Shown here piece by piece: positions 48,401 to 57,478 of a DNA stretch of 64,000 bases. The DNA lies in assembly GCF_004210375.1 (NCBI RefSeq), contig NC_134830.1, forward strand, positions 48,613,094 to 48,677,093, written 5' to 3'. A program made the position numbers and the translations under genes. The notes below the pieces were generated by a model that ran no database searches, had not been told where the DNA came from, and saw only the letters and a program-made list of their open reading frames with translations. Positions within the stretch are counted from its first letter, which is position 1. Each line of letters opens with the position of its first letter. This stretch comes from Tachypleus tridentatus (lineage: Eukaryota > Arthropoda > Merostomata > Xiphosura > Limulidae).

Positions 48401-51400
48401 GGCGGTCCTAACACCTGTAATGTCACACTAATGTTCAAAGGAAGTCATAACACCTATAATGTCACCCTAATGTTCAAAGGAGGTCATAACACCTGTAATG
48501 GCACCCTGATGTTCAATTCAGACTAAAAGTCTGTAATGTCACCCCAACTCTCAATCAATGCCATAAAACCACAATGAAACTCAACTCTCAATCAATGCCA
48601 TAAAACCGTAATGAAACCCAACTCTCAATCAATGTTAAAAAACCTACAAGATCATCCCAACGCCCAAATGAGGCCATAAAAGCTATAATGTCACCACAAC
48701 ATTCAATAGATTTCATAAAATCTAAAATATCAAAAATCAAAGAAGTCCAGTCCATCACATGTAGTCCAAAAGGAGCTTAAGTTCATGCAATATCTGAAAT
48801 TAATTTTAGAAAGTTACTGTAAACATTTAAAAATTGTATTAATTTGGGTTCAAATGATTTTATACTGCTAGTACACTGAGAGAATTACAAATATGTTATT
48901 TCTAATAATTCACTTACTTCCCATCTGTTAAGCATGAAGGTACATCCCCAAACACCAAATGAAGGATAATGTATGCTTGAACAGCAGCAACAATCCCACA
49001 TGGTCCACCCTGCAAGATGAAAATTTCTCCTTCAAACCACTTAGCACTCTGAATTTAAAATGAAGATTATAATATCACAGAGTCAGGTAAGTAGTAGATT
49101 TTTAATACCAAAATAATAATTTTTTCATAATTTCTGAACAAAGCTACAAGTATATCTCAACACAGCTATTTATAATTTTGAACCAACAGACTGAGAGGGA
49201 AGGAAGGTAGCCAACAGCTCCCACCACTAACTCTTGGGCTACTCTAACATACCCATAGCCCAAAAGTCCAAAAGGGTTTTTGCAGCAACACTCCATGAAG
49301 CATAAACTATTGGATTAAAAGCCTCTATTTGTCTGTTTGATTTTGTGCAAAGCTACATGAAGAATTTCTGTGCTCGCCCTCCCTAATTTTGAAGTGATAG
49401 ATTAGAGGAAAGGCAGCTAGATAGTGAACAACACCCACCATCAATTCTTGGGCTGTTCTTGTGAGATAAAATGTAGAGATTTGATAGCACTGCTATAACA
49501 TACTCATGGCCCCACAAAGGAAGTGTTTTTTTTGTTGTGGTAATGGAGTCAGAACACCAACAGATCATGCTAAGCCTCAAAGTTAGCATTATAATACTGC
49601 CTAATCAAACTGCCTAAAACTGTTTAATTAAGCCACTTAAATTTATTTAATGCAAACTGGAGTTTATTACTATTAAACTGAATAACAACATATATCTCCA
49701 AAACATATCTTTATATTCTCAATATTTTACTATTATATTTTACTATACCTTGATGTTCCAGTTTAGTTTCAACTGTATTAGCAAGCTTGTAGTTTATCAA
49801 TAAAAACACATTGTAAACACAGTTTGTTATTATATTTACTTAAACAGAAATGTACAGTTCTGTCTGTCAAAAGAATTTAAAAATTTCAATAAAAACAAAA
49901 GGTTATACATCTTATTTTTTCAAACAACTTCTTATACCTTTATATTAAGCTTTTGTCAATGCTTTAATTAATGCCAGGTGAAGTTTTAACCTATTTTTTT
50001 TGGAATGGTTAAATATCACTACAGAAGTTGTTAGAGAATATTTTTACAATTACCGTGTGTGTATTCAGACATAGAATGTGCAACCTGTAACTCACCTTCC
50101 TCTGAATAAGTCCATACATTAAATCTTTATGATTCGAAAAGGTAAAGCTTTGATGATACCATTCAGGGCTAAAATTTCGGAATGGTGACCCTACAACAAT
50201 CTGCTTTAACTTCTATAACAGAGAAAGCCACAAACAGATTGTTCACCTTTATTAACATGAATTATAATTGTGGCACATAGTACAAAAAGTTGAGCACGTC
50301 TTAATAAAATGACTTTAAATATCCAAATCATGTAACAATCACAGCTTTGCACTGTTGACTTAAAAGACAGATTAGGGACTAACCTAGATCACTTTGCACC
50401 AATGGTTTAATAGATTATGAATTATGAATTAACCTAGAATATTGAAAGTCACTAGATATTCTTGAAATTACCAGCAAAAATATTATACACAGGGAAAGTG
50501 GGCAGTTGACGAATCAACTCATATAATATTAATATTTATAACATACATTGTGTTGCTAGTGCAAAGTTGCATAATGAGTCATTTGTAGGTAATCAAATCC
50601 TGGATTTCAGTGTAAACCTCACTCTCATCTACGAAAAGAACTACTTACATTCTGGGTAACCAACTTATAAATCAACTCATTTTAATTTTTATAAATTTGA
50701 TTCACAGAGAAGATATTCAACATAAGAATCAACTCATTCCAATTTTTATAAATTTCATTCTAATTAAACTGAATGCTTCTACATAGAATGATATATTAAA
50801 TAAGGTAATTGGATAAAGGTGTAGTTCTAATCTATTAAATTAATGGGTATACATATATTATTGCTGAATGTACATAGGAAAATTCTGTGTGTTACATAAT
50901 TCATGCAGAACAAGACATCTGGAATTTTATTTTTCTTACCATTGCTTCAGATAATGTAATTGACCTGGAAGTGCCACTATAGCTTGGCCTCTTCATCATG
51001 GAAGTTGCTGGGGCAACTGAAATTTCTTCAATTTCTGCATCACTAAGGTCACATACCTCTACATCATTAACTCCCTCACTGACCACCTCGTCATGGTCAG
51101 TTGATGAAACTCTATCAAAAAGAGATTTAAAATTTCAAAACTATTGTATCAGTCAATGATGATAAAACAGTACTAATATTAGACACTTTGTTATATCAGT
51201 CAATGATGATAAAACAGTACTAATATTGGACACTTTGTTATATCAGTCAATGATGATAAAACAGTACTAATATTAGATACAAATTAACATTATTAGTAAT
51301 TCTGGAGTTAAGACTAACCTATGACCTCTGAGTTTGTCTTGTTCAGATTTGGAATCATTTGATGGTTGAACAAGATTAACATGGACAAAAGAACAACCTT

Positions 51401-54400
51401 CTGATGATTTTACTCCAAAGTGATCTTCATTTCCTAACTTGAAACGAGGAATTAGATGAGGTTGTGATCTTCCAACATCCTTCTTGCCAGATGACTTCTT
51501 CTAGAAACATAATTCATAATCAATAGTTAAAGAATTCTTCCAAAGAAACATACAGTTGTTTATGTGTGTGTGTTTTTCATTGTGCAAAATAGCGTTAAGA
51601 TTTTAACCAATACCTCCACAGAAACAAAATACATTTGACCTTGACTAAAATCACTAATTTCCACATTTAAGAGTTCATGTTTAAATCCTTTATTGTATTG
51701 TTAATTTCATAAGTTTGTAATTTCATTATGATGTAACAATTATTTACTTAAAAAATAACATTATTCCATTAAACAATATGAATAAACCTTAATTTTTAAA
51801 TATTTGTACTGTCCTCTTAATTAAAACTGTTCATGTGGTGTAGATTTTTATAAATACAAAAACAAATATTCAGTTTACATATCAAGTTTTCAATGTAATT
51901 TTAATCAGAGCATGTGATCTGCTTCAAAACCATGTCATATCAAAAAATATCTTCTTACCATATAACCACTACTGATAACTGAACTACAATCCATGTTCCT
52001 TGGAGAAGACAATGACTGTTGTTTTGTTGGCTTCACACTGAGTTCAACTAATTCTCTGTGTTCAGAACTGTTTCCTGTACTGATGTTTAGCCATTCTTTA
52101 GTGTGAGAATGACCAAAATCATCTAAATTTATGATTAAAAAAGTCAATAAATACTTAGAAGTTTTAATTCACATACAAATACAGTTTAAATATCCAATGA
52201 ACCAGTGTATTTTTGGGGGGAGGGGAGGGAGGCAAAATGATATTTAAAGGTCACTACGTCATTGTCAGAAAGGTCAAAATGTGTACAAAGTTATCCAATG
52301 TTGAATTATCAGTGTCTTTATCCTTTATATACCAAAAATTAAAAACAACATTTCTTAAAACTAAGAACATGCCAGAGATAGCTGGATTATGGTGAGTGTC
52401 TGTGATAATTGAAAGTAACTAATTAATGAGCCCATTAATTAATCACTTAGCAGATACCACTAATCCCTCTTTTCTAGACATCATTGTACCCATGGGGAGA
52501 GAGCAGACTCAAAATCAAAGGACAATGGACCCACAATCAGATATGTTGGGTTTAATATTTGTAAGGTTAGTTTAAGCTACACTGCAGACTTCCAGCTATA
52601 TATATTCCATAACAGTAAATCTGGGTTGACCCCGACCAAATTTTCTCATGGATGTGTACAAGATATGTCAAGTGTCTTTGACGACCTGCAGCTGGTATTA
52701 CCGACAGGTAGCAACTGGTAACCCTGACAACACTGTATCAGGGATTGTGGGATGACAGCAAGACTCTGTCTATCCCTCTGATGACATGAATGAGAATTTG
52801 TCCATGGCTATATTTATGAAACCACCATGGTAGCAATATTTCTTAATATCTAGCTACAGGGTAGGTATTTATAGGTCTTAAGTAAACCTACTGACAGACC
52901 TAGCAACTTTTATTAGAATTGAAAAGTATGTGTCAAGTAGTGAGAAATTTGAAATGAGTAAAAAACAATGTAAATTCATATACATATGCGGAATGAATAT
53001 AGAGAGAACTATGTTTTTAATTTTCCAGTCATTGTATCAATCTGTAGGTTTTTCAACACTAAGATTTCGTCCTGCTATTTGCATATCTCAATCATTAATA
53101 TAATAGTATTTTATAGGATTAGGAAAAACCATACAGCTGAAATGATTAAAGTTATTTCATATTTAAGTCACTTACATAATTTCACACATGCACCTAAGGA
53201 AAGAAACTCACAAATGGCTATAGATGTTTCATGAAGAACATCGTCGACTGGAACATCAACAATTGACGGACGTGTTACAGTAGACCATCTATCCTTTCCT
53301 AGTTTGTCTGATCGTGTGTGACTTTTCCACATTTTTTCATTCTCTTAAAATAATTGTCTTTCCTGGATAAGTTGGTTTCTATTAATTTCTTGTTTCTTAG
53401 TATACTTGACTCAGAATTCTTTTTTTTTTAAATCTTGGTTTTACACCTGGAGCATCATTTAGTTTTGTTGTGTCCAAAATAACTGTGAATTAACCAAAAC
53501 ATGATCAAACTATGGTTTATAATTCAGAGCTTTTGAGGAATGAGAGTCTCTAATAATTTCTTAGTTCTAAAGAAAGAAAAGGTATTCTGTTAAAAACAAA
53601 TCTGTCACAAAGTGATACAAGCCCTTTTAACTTATCTTTCAACATAAAAAATGTAACTGTAAGGGAAAAGAAACACTAGTCACTGCTTTATCTAAATGAC
53701 CTTTCTACAGGCAGAAAACCTGTTTTTTTTCTTTTTTTTGAAACATTTAACAATTTATTCTTTCATATTTCATCATGCTATATCACTTGTTGCTGTGAAT
53801 CATTTAAACCAAATCACACAGTGTCTTGATATATGAATATGAACACATTCAAATCCAGAGCTGGCACCCCAAGATACCCATAATATTTTTTGACCCATGA
53901 TATACATAACTCTACTGAACATGAACCATTTAAAACATGGAAAATGTGAAGTCACCAAGTACTGATGTGTCTGTTTTGGCTAAGTTTTGTGCTTTTGTTC
54001 TATGACAAATTCATATCAATAATGTTAACTTGGTAGAAAGACTGCTTATCTTATTATAGCAGGGCACCCTGTGAATAACATTTTAATTTCCCAAAAAACT
54101 TCTTTATGTTAAAATAACAAATACTCTGAACCAATTCAGTATAATTACACTTTTACTTACTTTATAATGAAGCTTAGTAAAACCGTACTCAATTAGCCTT
54201 TCATTTATCTCACGAACACTACATCAGTATTATAGCAAAATTGTAATATAAAAAAAAGTAATAACTAGTGCACAATAAACTTGTTGCAAAGAAAAGCATA
54301 ATAAGTCATAATGATAGAATTTGAAAAATCTTGTAAGTAAACTAAGATGATTTTAGAGGATTGTAAACAGTTAAGGTTTAACACAAAGTAGAAGTAAAAA

Positions 54401-57075
54401 CCAATAAATACATTAGACTACCAGGAACAAGGTTAGTGTTTGTTTGAAATATTACCATATCAGTCAGCTCGGAACTTTGTAACAACAGTTAACTTGCACA
54501 TCTTCTGACAACTCAAACATGACTCAAATGGAAACTCACCACTATAAAAGAATGTTCCATTCCAGAAATATCTGTAATACTGATAAGCTGCTTACAATCT
54601 ACAACTCAAAAAGAAACTCACCACTGTAAAACACTGTTCCATTCTAGAAATATCTGTAATTGTGATTAGCTGCTTACAACTTACAACTCATAAGGTAACC
54701 CACCAATGTAAAAGAATGTTCCATTTTCTCTACAGGTGAAAGAATTGTGTGAGCATATGTTGAACCTTGAGAGAATCAAATGTACATGTGTCTCATAATA
54801 TTACTTGTATACTCACAGAAGTAGTTATATATCAAAAATAAACTTTAGATGCAATGACATTATCTATTTAAAAAATAAAACTTTTTTATAGTCTTTAAAA
54901 TGGTTTAAAGATTTAATAATTAAGATAAGAAACCTTGCTAGGATGTTCCCTCATGGAAGTGTTCCATGAATGGAGTAAATTATCTTCATTTAGATGTTTA
55001 CATAAAGAAAGTAAAGAATATAACCAGATTCACATTTTCATTCTGAAAACAACATACACATAAAAATAGAACTGTTATTTTATAATTACACAAAAATTAA
55101 TAAATAAAGTAAGCACACTACTTAAACTGTAAGTACTATGAATTTATGAGTACATATAAATGCTACTGATCTACAAATGTAGAAAAATCTCATTCTTAAA
55201 AGAATAGTGTTAAAAGTATATAAAAACTAGAAATTAATTCAAAATGTGAAAAAAATGCTGGTAATTGTAAAGTTGATTAAACTAATTTGCATATAAAGTA
55301 TCAAATGAATTTAAACTTCCCAACAAAACAATCACATACAAAACAGCACGTCTATTCTGATTTATAAAAATGTAGGATGAAAACAAAGAACAGACTTTGT
55401 ACACATACTAAACCTACCATATTCAGTGTTGACAGGGTCTTTCAGCCTGGGCTTGTCAACTGGGTTGTAATGAACACATTAATGGTCAACTGCTTGAACA
55501 AAAACAGCCACTTGGTGTAAACCAGAATAAGTTGATGAACTATAATTTTAATCAGTTTTATTAAAGGTGTTATACACAAAAATTAAACTTATGAATTTTA
55601 CTAACATCACTAAACTGTATACTATTAATATTAGTTATTCTGCATGAATTACTTTAACTCATGAACCTGTAATCTAATCTTTTTGTGATCTGATCCCAGA
55701 TCATGGCAAGCAACTAAAGCATCAACAGGAAAAGATGACTTTAATAATTTATGAATGAAGTAAAGTATAATAATCAGATGTCAACTGTTTTATATCTGCT
55801 ACATCAAATGTCTGAAGAGGCCTTTTGCCCAATACCATAACTCAGTCTTGTTGGAATAGATGAAGTAGTGGTTGAGATGTTACTTGTCCACTATTGTTGT
55901 TACTACTCATGTTTGGAAAAAATAAAAACATCAAACAGAAAGTTTAAACTTAACATTATATACAGTTCTAAAATGTTAAGTAGTGTACATAACAACTTTA
56001 TAATTGTACAGACTATAATATGAGAGTCATTACAATAATACTACTATAACCAAGAACACTACAACATACCAATGCAACAACCAATATAATACAACAACAA
56101 AAACTACAAGCATAATAACAACACTATCAATGAACAGATACAAAATTACATATTACAATTGTTAAAAGGTTTTGTACGATAAATGTTATGTACGTTTATA
56201 GTTTCATTATATTACTTAAAAAATATAAATACACCTTTCATGTTACATATTCCACAACCAAATACTTTAAATATAGTGACGATTGGTCTGAACAGTTCTG
56301 GCTATCATCACTTTTTTCTTTACTGACCAGCACTTTCTACAGTTAATTGTAATTAAACCTGGAGAACATAAAGACAAGCCAAACATGATTCTGAAACAGC
56401 AATTTTATCACACAAGTCTGTTAAAAACATTCTTACAGTAGTTATTAATTAATTAGCTTGTTTCTATTTTATTACTTATGTAACTATTACAAAAAATATC
56501 CATTCCTTATGTGATTAGTTAATCTTAACAGTTCAGATATCAAGTCTATTGGATAGTATCACACCCAATTTTACAAGTTTTCATTATACATTAATTAACA
56601 TGTTTTGTTTTTCTGTTGTTACTTACAGCCTTTTTGGAAAAGAACCACTTTTTGGAAATGTATTTTCTGTATTTATAGCAATGCTACTAAAGCTATCTTT
56701 TACCATTCCTAATTTTGAACTACTAACTAAAGGCTGCCAGTCAACAACAACCAACCACTCACATTATAGAAATGATTGCAACTCTCATAATGAACCCACA
56801 GCTTAATGTGCAAGGAATATTTTGAGGACCAACATAAATCCAAACCCAGCTCACCAGGTCTGAAATTTAGACTTATCTTGGGAGGGATAGTAAGAAAGAT
56901 AACACAGAATAAATTTTGGCTGTCTTTCACTCAAGTCCCTCACATATACACTATGTATCCAGCATAAATAAATCTAAATTACTTTTGCAATACCTCATAC
57001 AATATTTAACTGACTTGTTACTTACTTTGTATCAACTTTAGATAATTCTTCATGAATCTACTTATACATTCCATC
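33358..57075 (-). CDS. MINDY4: MINDY-4 deubiquitinase (FAM188B), multi-exon, 5' end not found
   Basis: MINDY enzymes are cysteine peptidases that trim ubiquitin chains, with K48 preference reported for the family. Fourteen exons join in phase: 52122-51959, 51500-51319, 51111-50940, 50212-50096, 49009-48918, 47182-47084, 46486-46423, 46239-46174, 42193-42123, 40068-40005, 36168-36007, 35050-34876, 34002-33927, 33406-33358. The catalytic elements are present: Gln and Cys in [15 protein letters not shown], and His in [13 protein letters not shown]. The end PPLELC...[15 protein letters not shown] matches vertebrate MINDY4. These exons give about 517 codons; exon 53482-53212 and candidates at 57075-57026 and 55459-55418 bring it near 625-640 of about 757 expected. 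The N-terminal ~70 residues (LisH-like region) were not located. Introns are full of repeats. Confidence 0.93.
33728..33770. repeat. (TA)n/(CA)n microsatellite
   Basis: Dinucleotide runs in the last MINDY4 intron; another (CA)n run is at 34352-34373. Confidence 0.85.
33927..34002 (-). CDS. MINDY4: MINDY4 exon
   Basis: 76 nt, acceptor TTTTCTAG, donor [31 protein letters not shown] then CIHT; vertebrates have CIRT at this point. Confidence 0.93.
34593..34881. repeat. MINDY4: 41-bp minisatellite, seven copies, reaching the MINDY4 exon donor
   Basis: Unit GTTAGCTGTACCTGTACCAA + CGATTATGGAACATACCTGTT. On the gene strand every unit contains (A)ACAG|GTATGTTCC, copying the true donor at 34876. The right-most copy overlaps the exon end. 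Confidence 0.93.
34876..35050 (-). CDS. MINDY4: MINDY4 exon with catalytic His
   Basis: 175 nt. [25 protein letters not shown] carries the catalytic His in SESHF; then [20 protein letters not shown]. The donor ATAG|GTATGTTCC adjoins a 41-bp minisatellite whose units repeat the donor sequence. Confidence 0.97.
35051..36006. other. MINDY4 intron; one possible old SINE
   Basis: Around 35340-35400 a segment (TCGAGCTCAAACACAGGGCC ... CACTAATCACCAGGCAAC) looks like a tRNA-like SINE head in minus orientation. Otherwise nothing. Confidence 0.35.
36007..36168 (-). CDS. MINDY4: MINDY4 exon ([20 protein letters not shown])
   Basis: 162 nt, phase 0, acceptor CCTATAG, donor [31 protein letters not shown], then [20 protein letters not shown]; near identical to vertebrate MINDY4 here. 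Confidence 0.97.
36200..37350. other. GC-richer intronic block, possibly the 5' region of the Penelope-like element
   Basis: Base composition and CpG content differ from the surrounding AT-rich intron, and the block leads directly into the Penelope-like reading frame. I see no other family signature. Confidence 0.35.
37355..37418. repeat. Long hairpin at the start of the Penelope-like frame
   Basis: AACGATCGTGAGCGTACCGTT and AACGGT...ACGCTCACACGATCGTT form an inverted repeat of about 21 bp with a two-base bulge and a loop of about 10-20 bases. Confidence 0.8.
37362..38745 (+). mobile_element. Penelope-like retroelement, 5' half only (N-terminal region and start of RT)
   Basis: Pieces in successive frames read [29 protein letters not shown], then [20 protein letters not shown] (the 'LLxKGLNFxPTP' motif of Penelope proteins), a later KADKGN near 38265-38282 (KADKGxAVV motif) and PKPHKLD near 38510-38535 (LPKIHK motif). 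The RT catalytic core is absent: the element stops where the 35-bp minisatellite begins. The frame is broken several times. It lies in a MINDY4 intron on the opposite strand. Confidence 0.75.
38764..39640. repeat. 35-bp minisatellite, about 20 near-identical copies plus decayed ones
   Basis: Unit CTTACCAACAGAAACAGTTA + TTCTATGAAATGAAT. Two copies lack the same 4 bases (AACA), a sign of block duplication. The right edge (39470-39640) is diverged, the core homogeneous, so the array has expanded recently from the inside. Confidence 0.95.
40005..40068 (-). CDS. MINDY4: MINDY4 exon
   Basis: 64 nt, acceptor TTATTTAG, donor [32 protein letters not shown] aligns with DFDVPTSHLIGAHGYCTQ. Confidence 0.92.
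40069..40590. other. MINDY4 intron, nothing recognised
   Basis: AT-rich with a short (CA)n run near 40524-40540. Confidence 0.4.
40600..41899 (+). mobile_element. Charlie-type hAT transposon relic (SCAND3/ZBED5-like transposase)
   Basis: Ends CAGTGGTTCTCAATGG (40600) and CGTTGAGAAACTCTG (to 41899) are inverted repeats. Flanks GGTTAAAT and GTCTAAAT agree at six of eight positions, a decayed 8-bp duplication. Plus-strand pieces: [20 protein letters not shown], then [25 protein letters not shown], then [18 protein letters not shown], typical of the C-terminal half of SCAND3-like hAT transposases. The coding region is truncated, has stops and shifts between the three open pieces (40612-40866, 40863-41093, 41245-41448), and the N-terminus is missing. 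Confidence 0.82.
42123..42193 (-). CDS. MINDY4: MINDY4 exon
   Basis: 71 nt; acceptor ATGAAACAG chosen over the nearby CTGCAG because it keeps the family's spacing. [20 protein letters not shown] then GID; donor GACAG|GTATG. Confidence 0.9.
42194..44280. other. MINDY4 intron, nothing recognised
   Basis: No exon or repeat family seen; overlapping short open frames at 42350-42620 have no coding signature. Confidence 0.4.
44293..45953 (-). mobile_element. Tc1-family transposon, 1661 bp, with an internal duplication
   Basis: Terminal inverted repeats CAGTACTGTACAAAAGTATT at 44293 and its complement ending at 45953, with TA on the right flank. Minus-strand transposase pieces: [16 protein letters not shown] (HTH/GRPR region, near 45400), [20 protein letters not shown] then [13 protein letters not shown] (DE.KFxxxG region), and [20 protein letters not shown] then [20 protein letters not shown] at the C-terminus. 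Length equals that of full Tc1 elements. Stops and frameshifts are present. Segment 44885-45000 and 45001-45118 are tandem copies of the same part of the gene. Confidence 0.85.
46174..46239 (-). CDS. MINDY4: MINDY4 exon
   Basis: 66 nt, phase 0, acceptor ACATTTAG, donor [31 protein letters not shown] matches LTLHSLTCYEDLVTFLQQS. Confidence 0.92.
46423..46486 (-). CDS. MINDY4: MINDY4 exon
   Basis: 64 nt, acceptor TTTTGTAG, donor [31 protein letters not shown] aligns with SRTQQFSPTGKYKADGVLE. Confidence 0.9.
46535..46815. repeat. Minisatellite, unit about 32 bp, eight copies
   Basis: Units such as AGTAGAAGTATGAAATAGGT + TTGTTAAAAAATC and the variant GAGGTTGGTTGGTTAGAAAATC; variants alternate, suggesting block duplication. 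Confidence 0.9.
47084..47182 (-). CDS. MINDY4: MINDY4 exon ([14 protein letters not shown])
   Basis: 99 nt, acceptor TATTCCAG, donor ACAGT|GTTAGT, a slightly weak donor fixed by phase. [20 protein letters not shown] then [13 protein letters not shown] 60-bp partial duplication of its 5' splice region lies just upstream in the intron. Confidence 0.93.
47161..47280. repeat. MINDY4: 60-bp partial duplication of the MINDY4 exon acceptor
   Basis: GGCCGTAACCTGGAATAAGA at 47174 and GGCTGTAACCTGGAACAAGA at 47234 are 60 bp apart, with matching flanks. On the gene strand both contain TTCCAG|GTTACNGCC, so the acceptor exists twice. Confidence 0.8.
47281..48255. other. MINDY4 intron, nothing recognised
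   Basis: The plus-strand open frame at 47691-47927 has no recognisable similarity and no supporting signals. Confidence 0.35.
48262..48710. repeat. Minisatellite, unit about 39-40 bp, about eleven copies
   Basis: Units like GAGGTCATAACACCTATAAT + GTCACCCTAATGTTCAAAG, becoming shorter and more diverged to the right (AACTCTCAATCAATGCCATA...). Confidence 0.88.
48918..49009 (-). CDS. MINDY4: MINDY4 exon with catalytic Cys (GGPCG)
   Basis: 92 nt, acceptor ATCTTGCAG, donor [32 protein letters not shown], then [10 protein letters not shown]. The Cys in GGPCG is the family nucleophile. Confidence 0.95.
49140..49310 (-). repeat. Old SINE family A fragment
   Basis: Decayed body: AGGGAAGGAAGGTAGCCAAC ... 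CTCTTGGGCTACTC ... AAAAGGGTTTTTGC. Confidence 0.5.
49330..49620 (-). repeat. Old SINE family A copy
   Basis: GTTTGATTTTGTGCAAAGCTAC, then CGCCCTCCCTAATTTTGAAG, then a decayed tRNA-like head. It is an older subfamily than the copies near 10-30 kb. Confidence 0.6.
50096..50212 (-). CDS. MINDY4: MINDY4 exon, start of catalytic domain (catalytic Gln)
   Basis: 117 nt, phase 0 at both ends. [20 protein letters not shown] then [19 protein letters not shown]; Gln of LIQRK lies six residues before the catalytic Cys of the next exon, as in the MINDY family. Confidence 0.92.
50940..51111 (-). CDS. MINDY4: MINDY4 exon before the catalytic domain
   Basis: 172 nt, acceptor TGATAG, donor ATG|GTAAGA. Acidic [18 protein letters not shown] then [13 protein letters not shown], matching the DLSVAKE segment that opens the vertebrate catalytic domain. 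Confidence 0.85.
51149..51290. repeat. 47-bp tandem repeat, three near-identical copies
   Basis: Unit TCAGTCAATGATGATAAAAC + AGTACTAATATTAGACACTT + TGTTATA, in the MINDY4 intron directly upstream (gene sense) of exon 51111. Confidence 0.92.
51319..51500 (-). CDS. MINDY4: MINDY4 exon, linker region
   Basis: 182 nt, acceptor TTTCTAG, donor CATAG|GTTAGT. Reads [20 protein letters not shown] then [20 protein letters not shown]. The split Arg codon is completed by the next exon. Confidence 0.82.
51959..52122 (-). CDS. MINDY4: MINDY4 exon, linker region
   Basis: 164 nt, acceptor ATTTAG, donor ATG|GTAAGA. Reads [20 protein letters not shown] then [20 protein letters not shown]; low-complexity Ser/Thr-rich linker before the catalytic domain. 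Confidence 0.8.
52123..53211. other. MINDY4 intron; unassigned possible repeat at 52540-52870
   Basis: 52540-52870 is less AT-rich (GGGTTGACCCCGACC, GACGACCTGCAGCTGG) and stands out from its surroundings; I cannot assign it. The ATTAATTA-rich segment at 52420-52480 resembles 3130-3220. Confidence 0.3.
53212..53482 (-). CDS. MINDY4: MINDY4 exon in the linker region, with two frame slips at A-runs
   Basis: Acceptor AATTCACAG, donor ATTT|GTGAGT. Three frames each look coding in turn: [18 protein letters not shown], then [20 protein letters not shown], then [20 protein letters not shown] through HETSIAI. The changes fall at an A10 run (plus-strand T at 53420-53429) and an A6 run (53332-53337). 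Both are consistent with one base missing in each, as in assembly error. A shorter exon starting near 53342 is the alternative reading. Confidence 0.5.
54522..54731. repeat. 82-bp tandem repeat, two full copies and a partial third
   Basis: Units start at 54522, 54604 and 54686. On the gene strand each contains an exon-like segment bounded by an AG and a GTGAG (third GTGGG). Confidence 0.88.
55418..55459 (-). CDS. MINDY4: Candidate 42-nt MINDY4 exon
   Basis: Acceptor CATTACAACCCAG, donor TATG|GTAGGT. It reads [13 protein letters not shown] and is phase 1 at both ends, so it chains with the exons at 57026 and 53482. Short and without clear homology, hence uncertain. Confidence 0.4.
56627..56726 (-). 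CDS. Exon-like segment inside MINDY4, phase does not chain
   Basis: Between CCTTTAG (or GGCAG at 56734) and CT|GTAAGT it stays open: [20 protein letters not shown] then [12 protein letters not shown]. The start could accept phase 1 from the exon at 57026, but it ends in phase 2 and the next candidate exon starts in phase 1. It may be an alternative exon or chance. Confidence 0.3.
57026..57075 (-). CDS. MINDY4: Candidate 5' MINDY4 exon
   Basis: Acceptor ATATTAG, donor A|GTAAGT. It reads [16 protein letters not shown], which aligns with LELITRYFLDHF of human MINDY4 as I recall it. It starts with one base of a split codon and ends in phase 1, matching the start phase of the candidate exon at 55459. 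Confidence 0.5.
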
Positions 57076-57370
57076 CTAATATTATACCAATTACTTAACT
57101 TTCTAAAGACATTCCAAAATGTCATAACAAACAATTGAACCCAACAAAAATGAATAAACATTTTTAGCAGTACTACCAGTGCCACTGTTCTCAGTGTTCA
57201 CTTAGTCTGTAGTTTGTTAAAAAAAAAAAAAAAAACAACACACACACACTGCTACCAATACTCATCTACTGGACTTGAGACACATTAAACCAGAATATAT
57301 ACCAAGTCACAGTATTTTGCTTCATTACATAACCACTCCCCCCAACGAAAGAGACTTCCAATTACAAACA
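57076..57370. other. Nothing recognised; poly-A/CA run
   Basis: A17 then CA-rich run at 57220-57248. No upstream MINDY4 exon was found here. Confidence 0.35.
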
Positions 57371-57374
57371 CTCT

Positions 57375-57478
57375 TTGTTAACCTAAAGATAACCTAAGAA
57401 GGTCAAAACGTTGTTCTGTACTTTATTTTAATTAAAGTTTTAATACCCATACCAGCCGTTTTGAGAATACATTTTTGG
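57375..57478 (+). mobile_element. Penelope-like 3' tail
   Basis: CTAAAGATAACCTAAGAAGG, TCAAAACGTTGTTCTGTAC, AATTAAAGTTTTAATACCCA, TACCAGCCGTTTTGAGAATA. Core too decayed for a working ribozyme. Confidence 0.65.

Noticed and set aside
55850-55915. Minus-strand [20 protein letters not shown] as an extra MINDY4 exon
   Set aside because: No donor keeps the frame open; a TGA follows directly.
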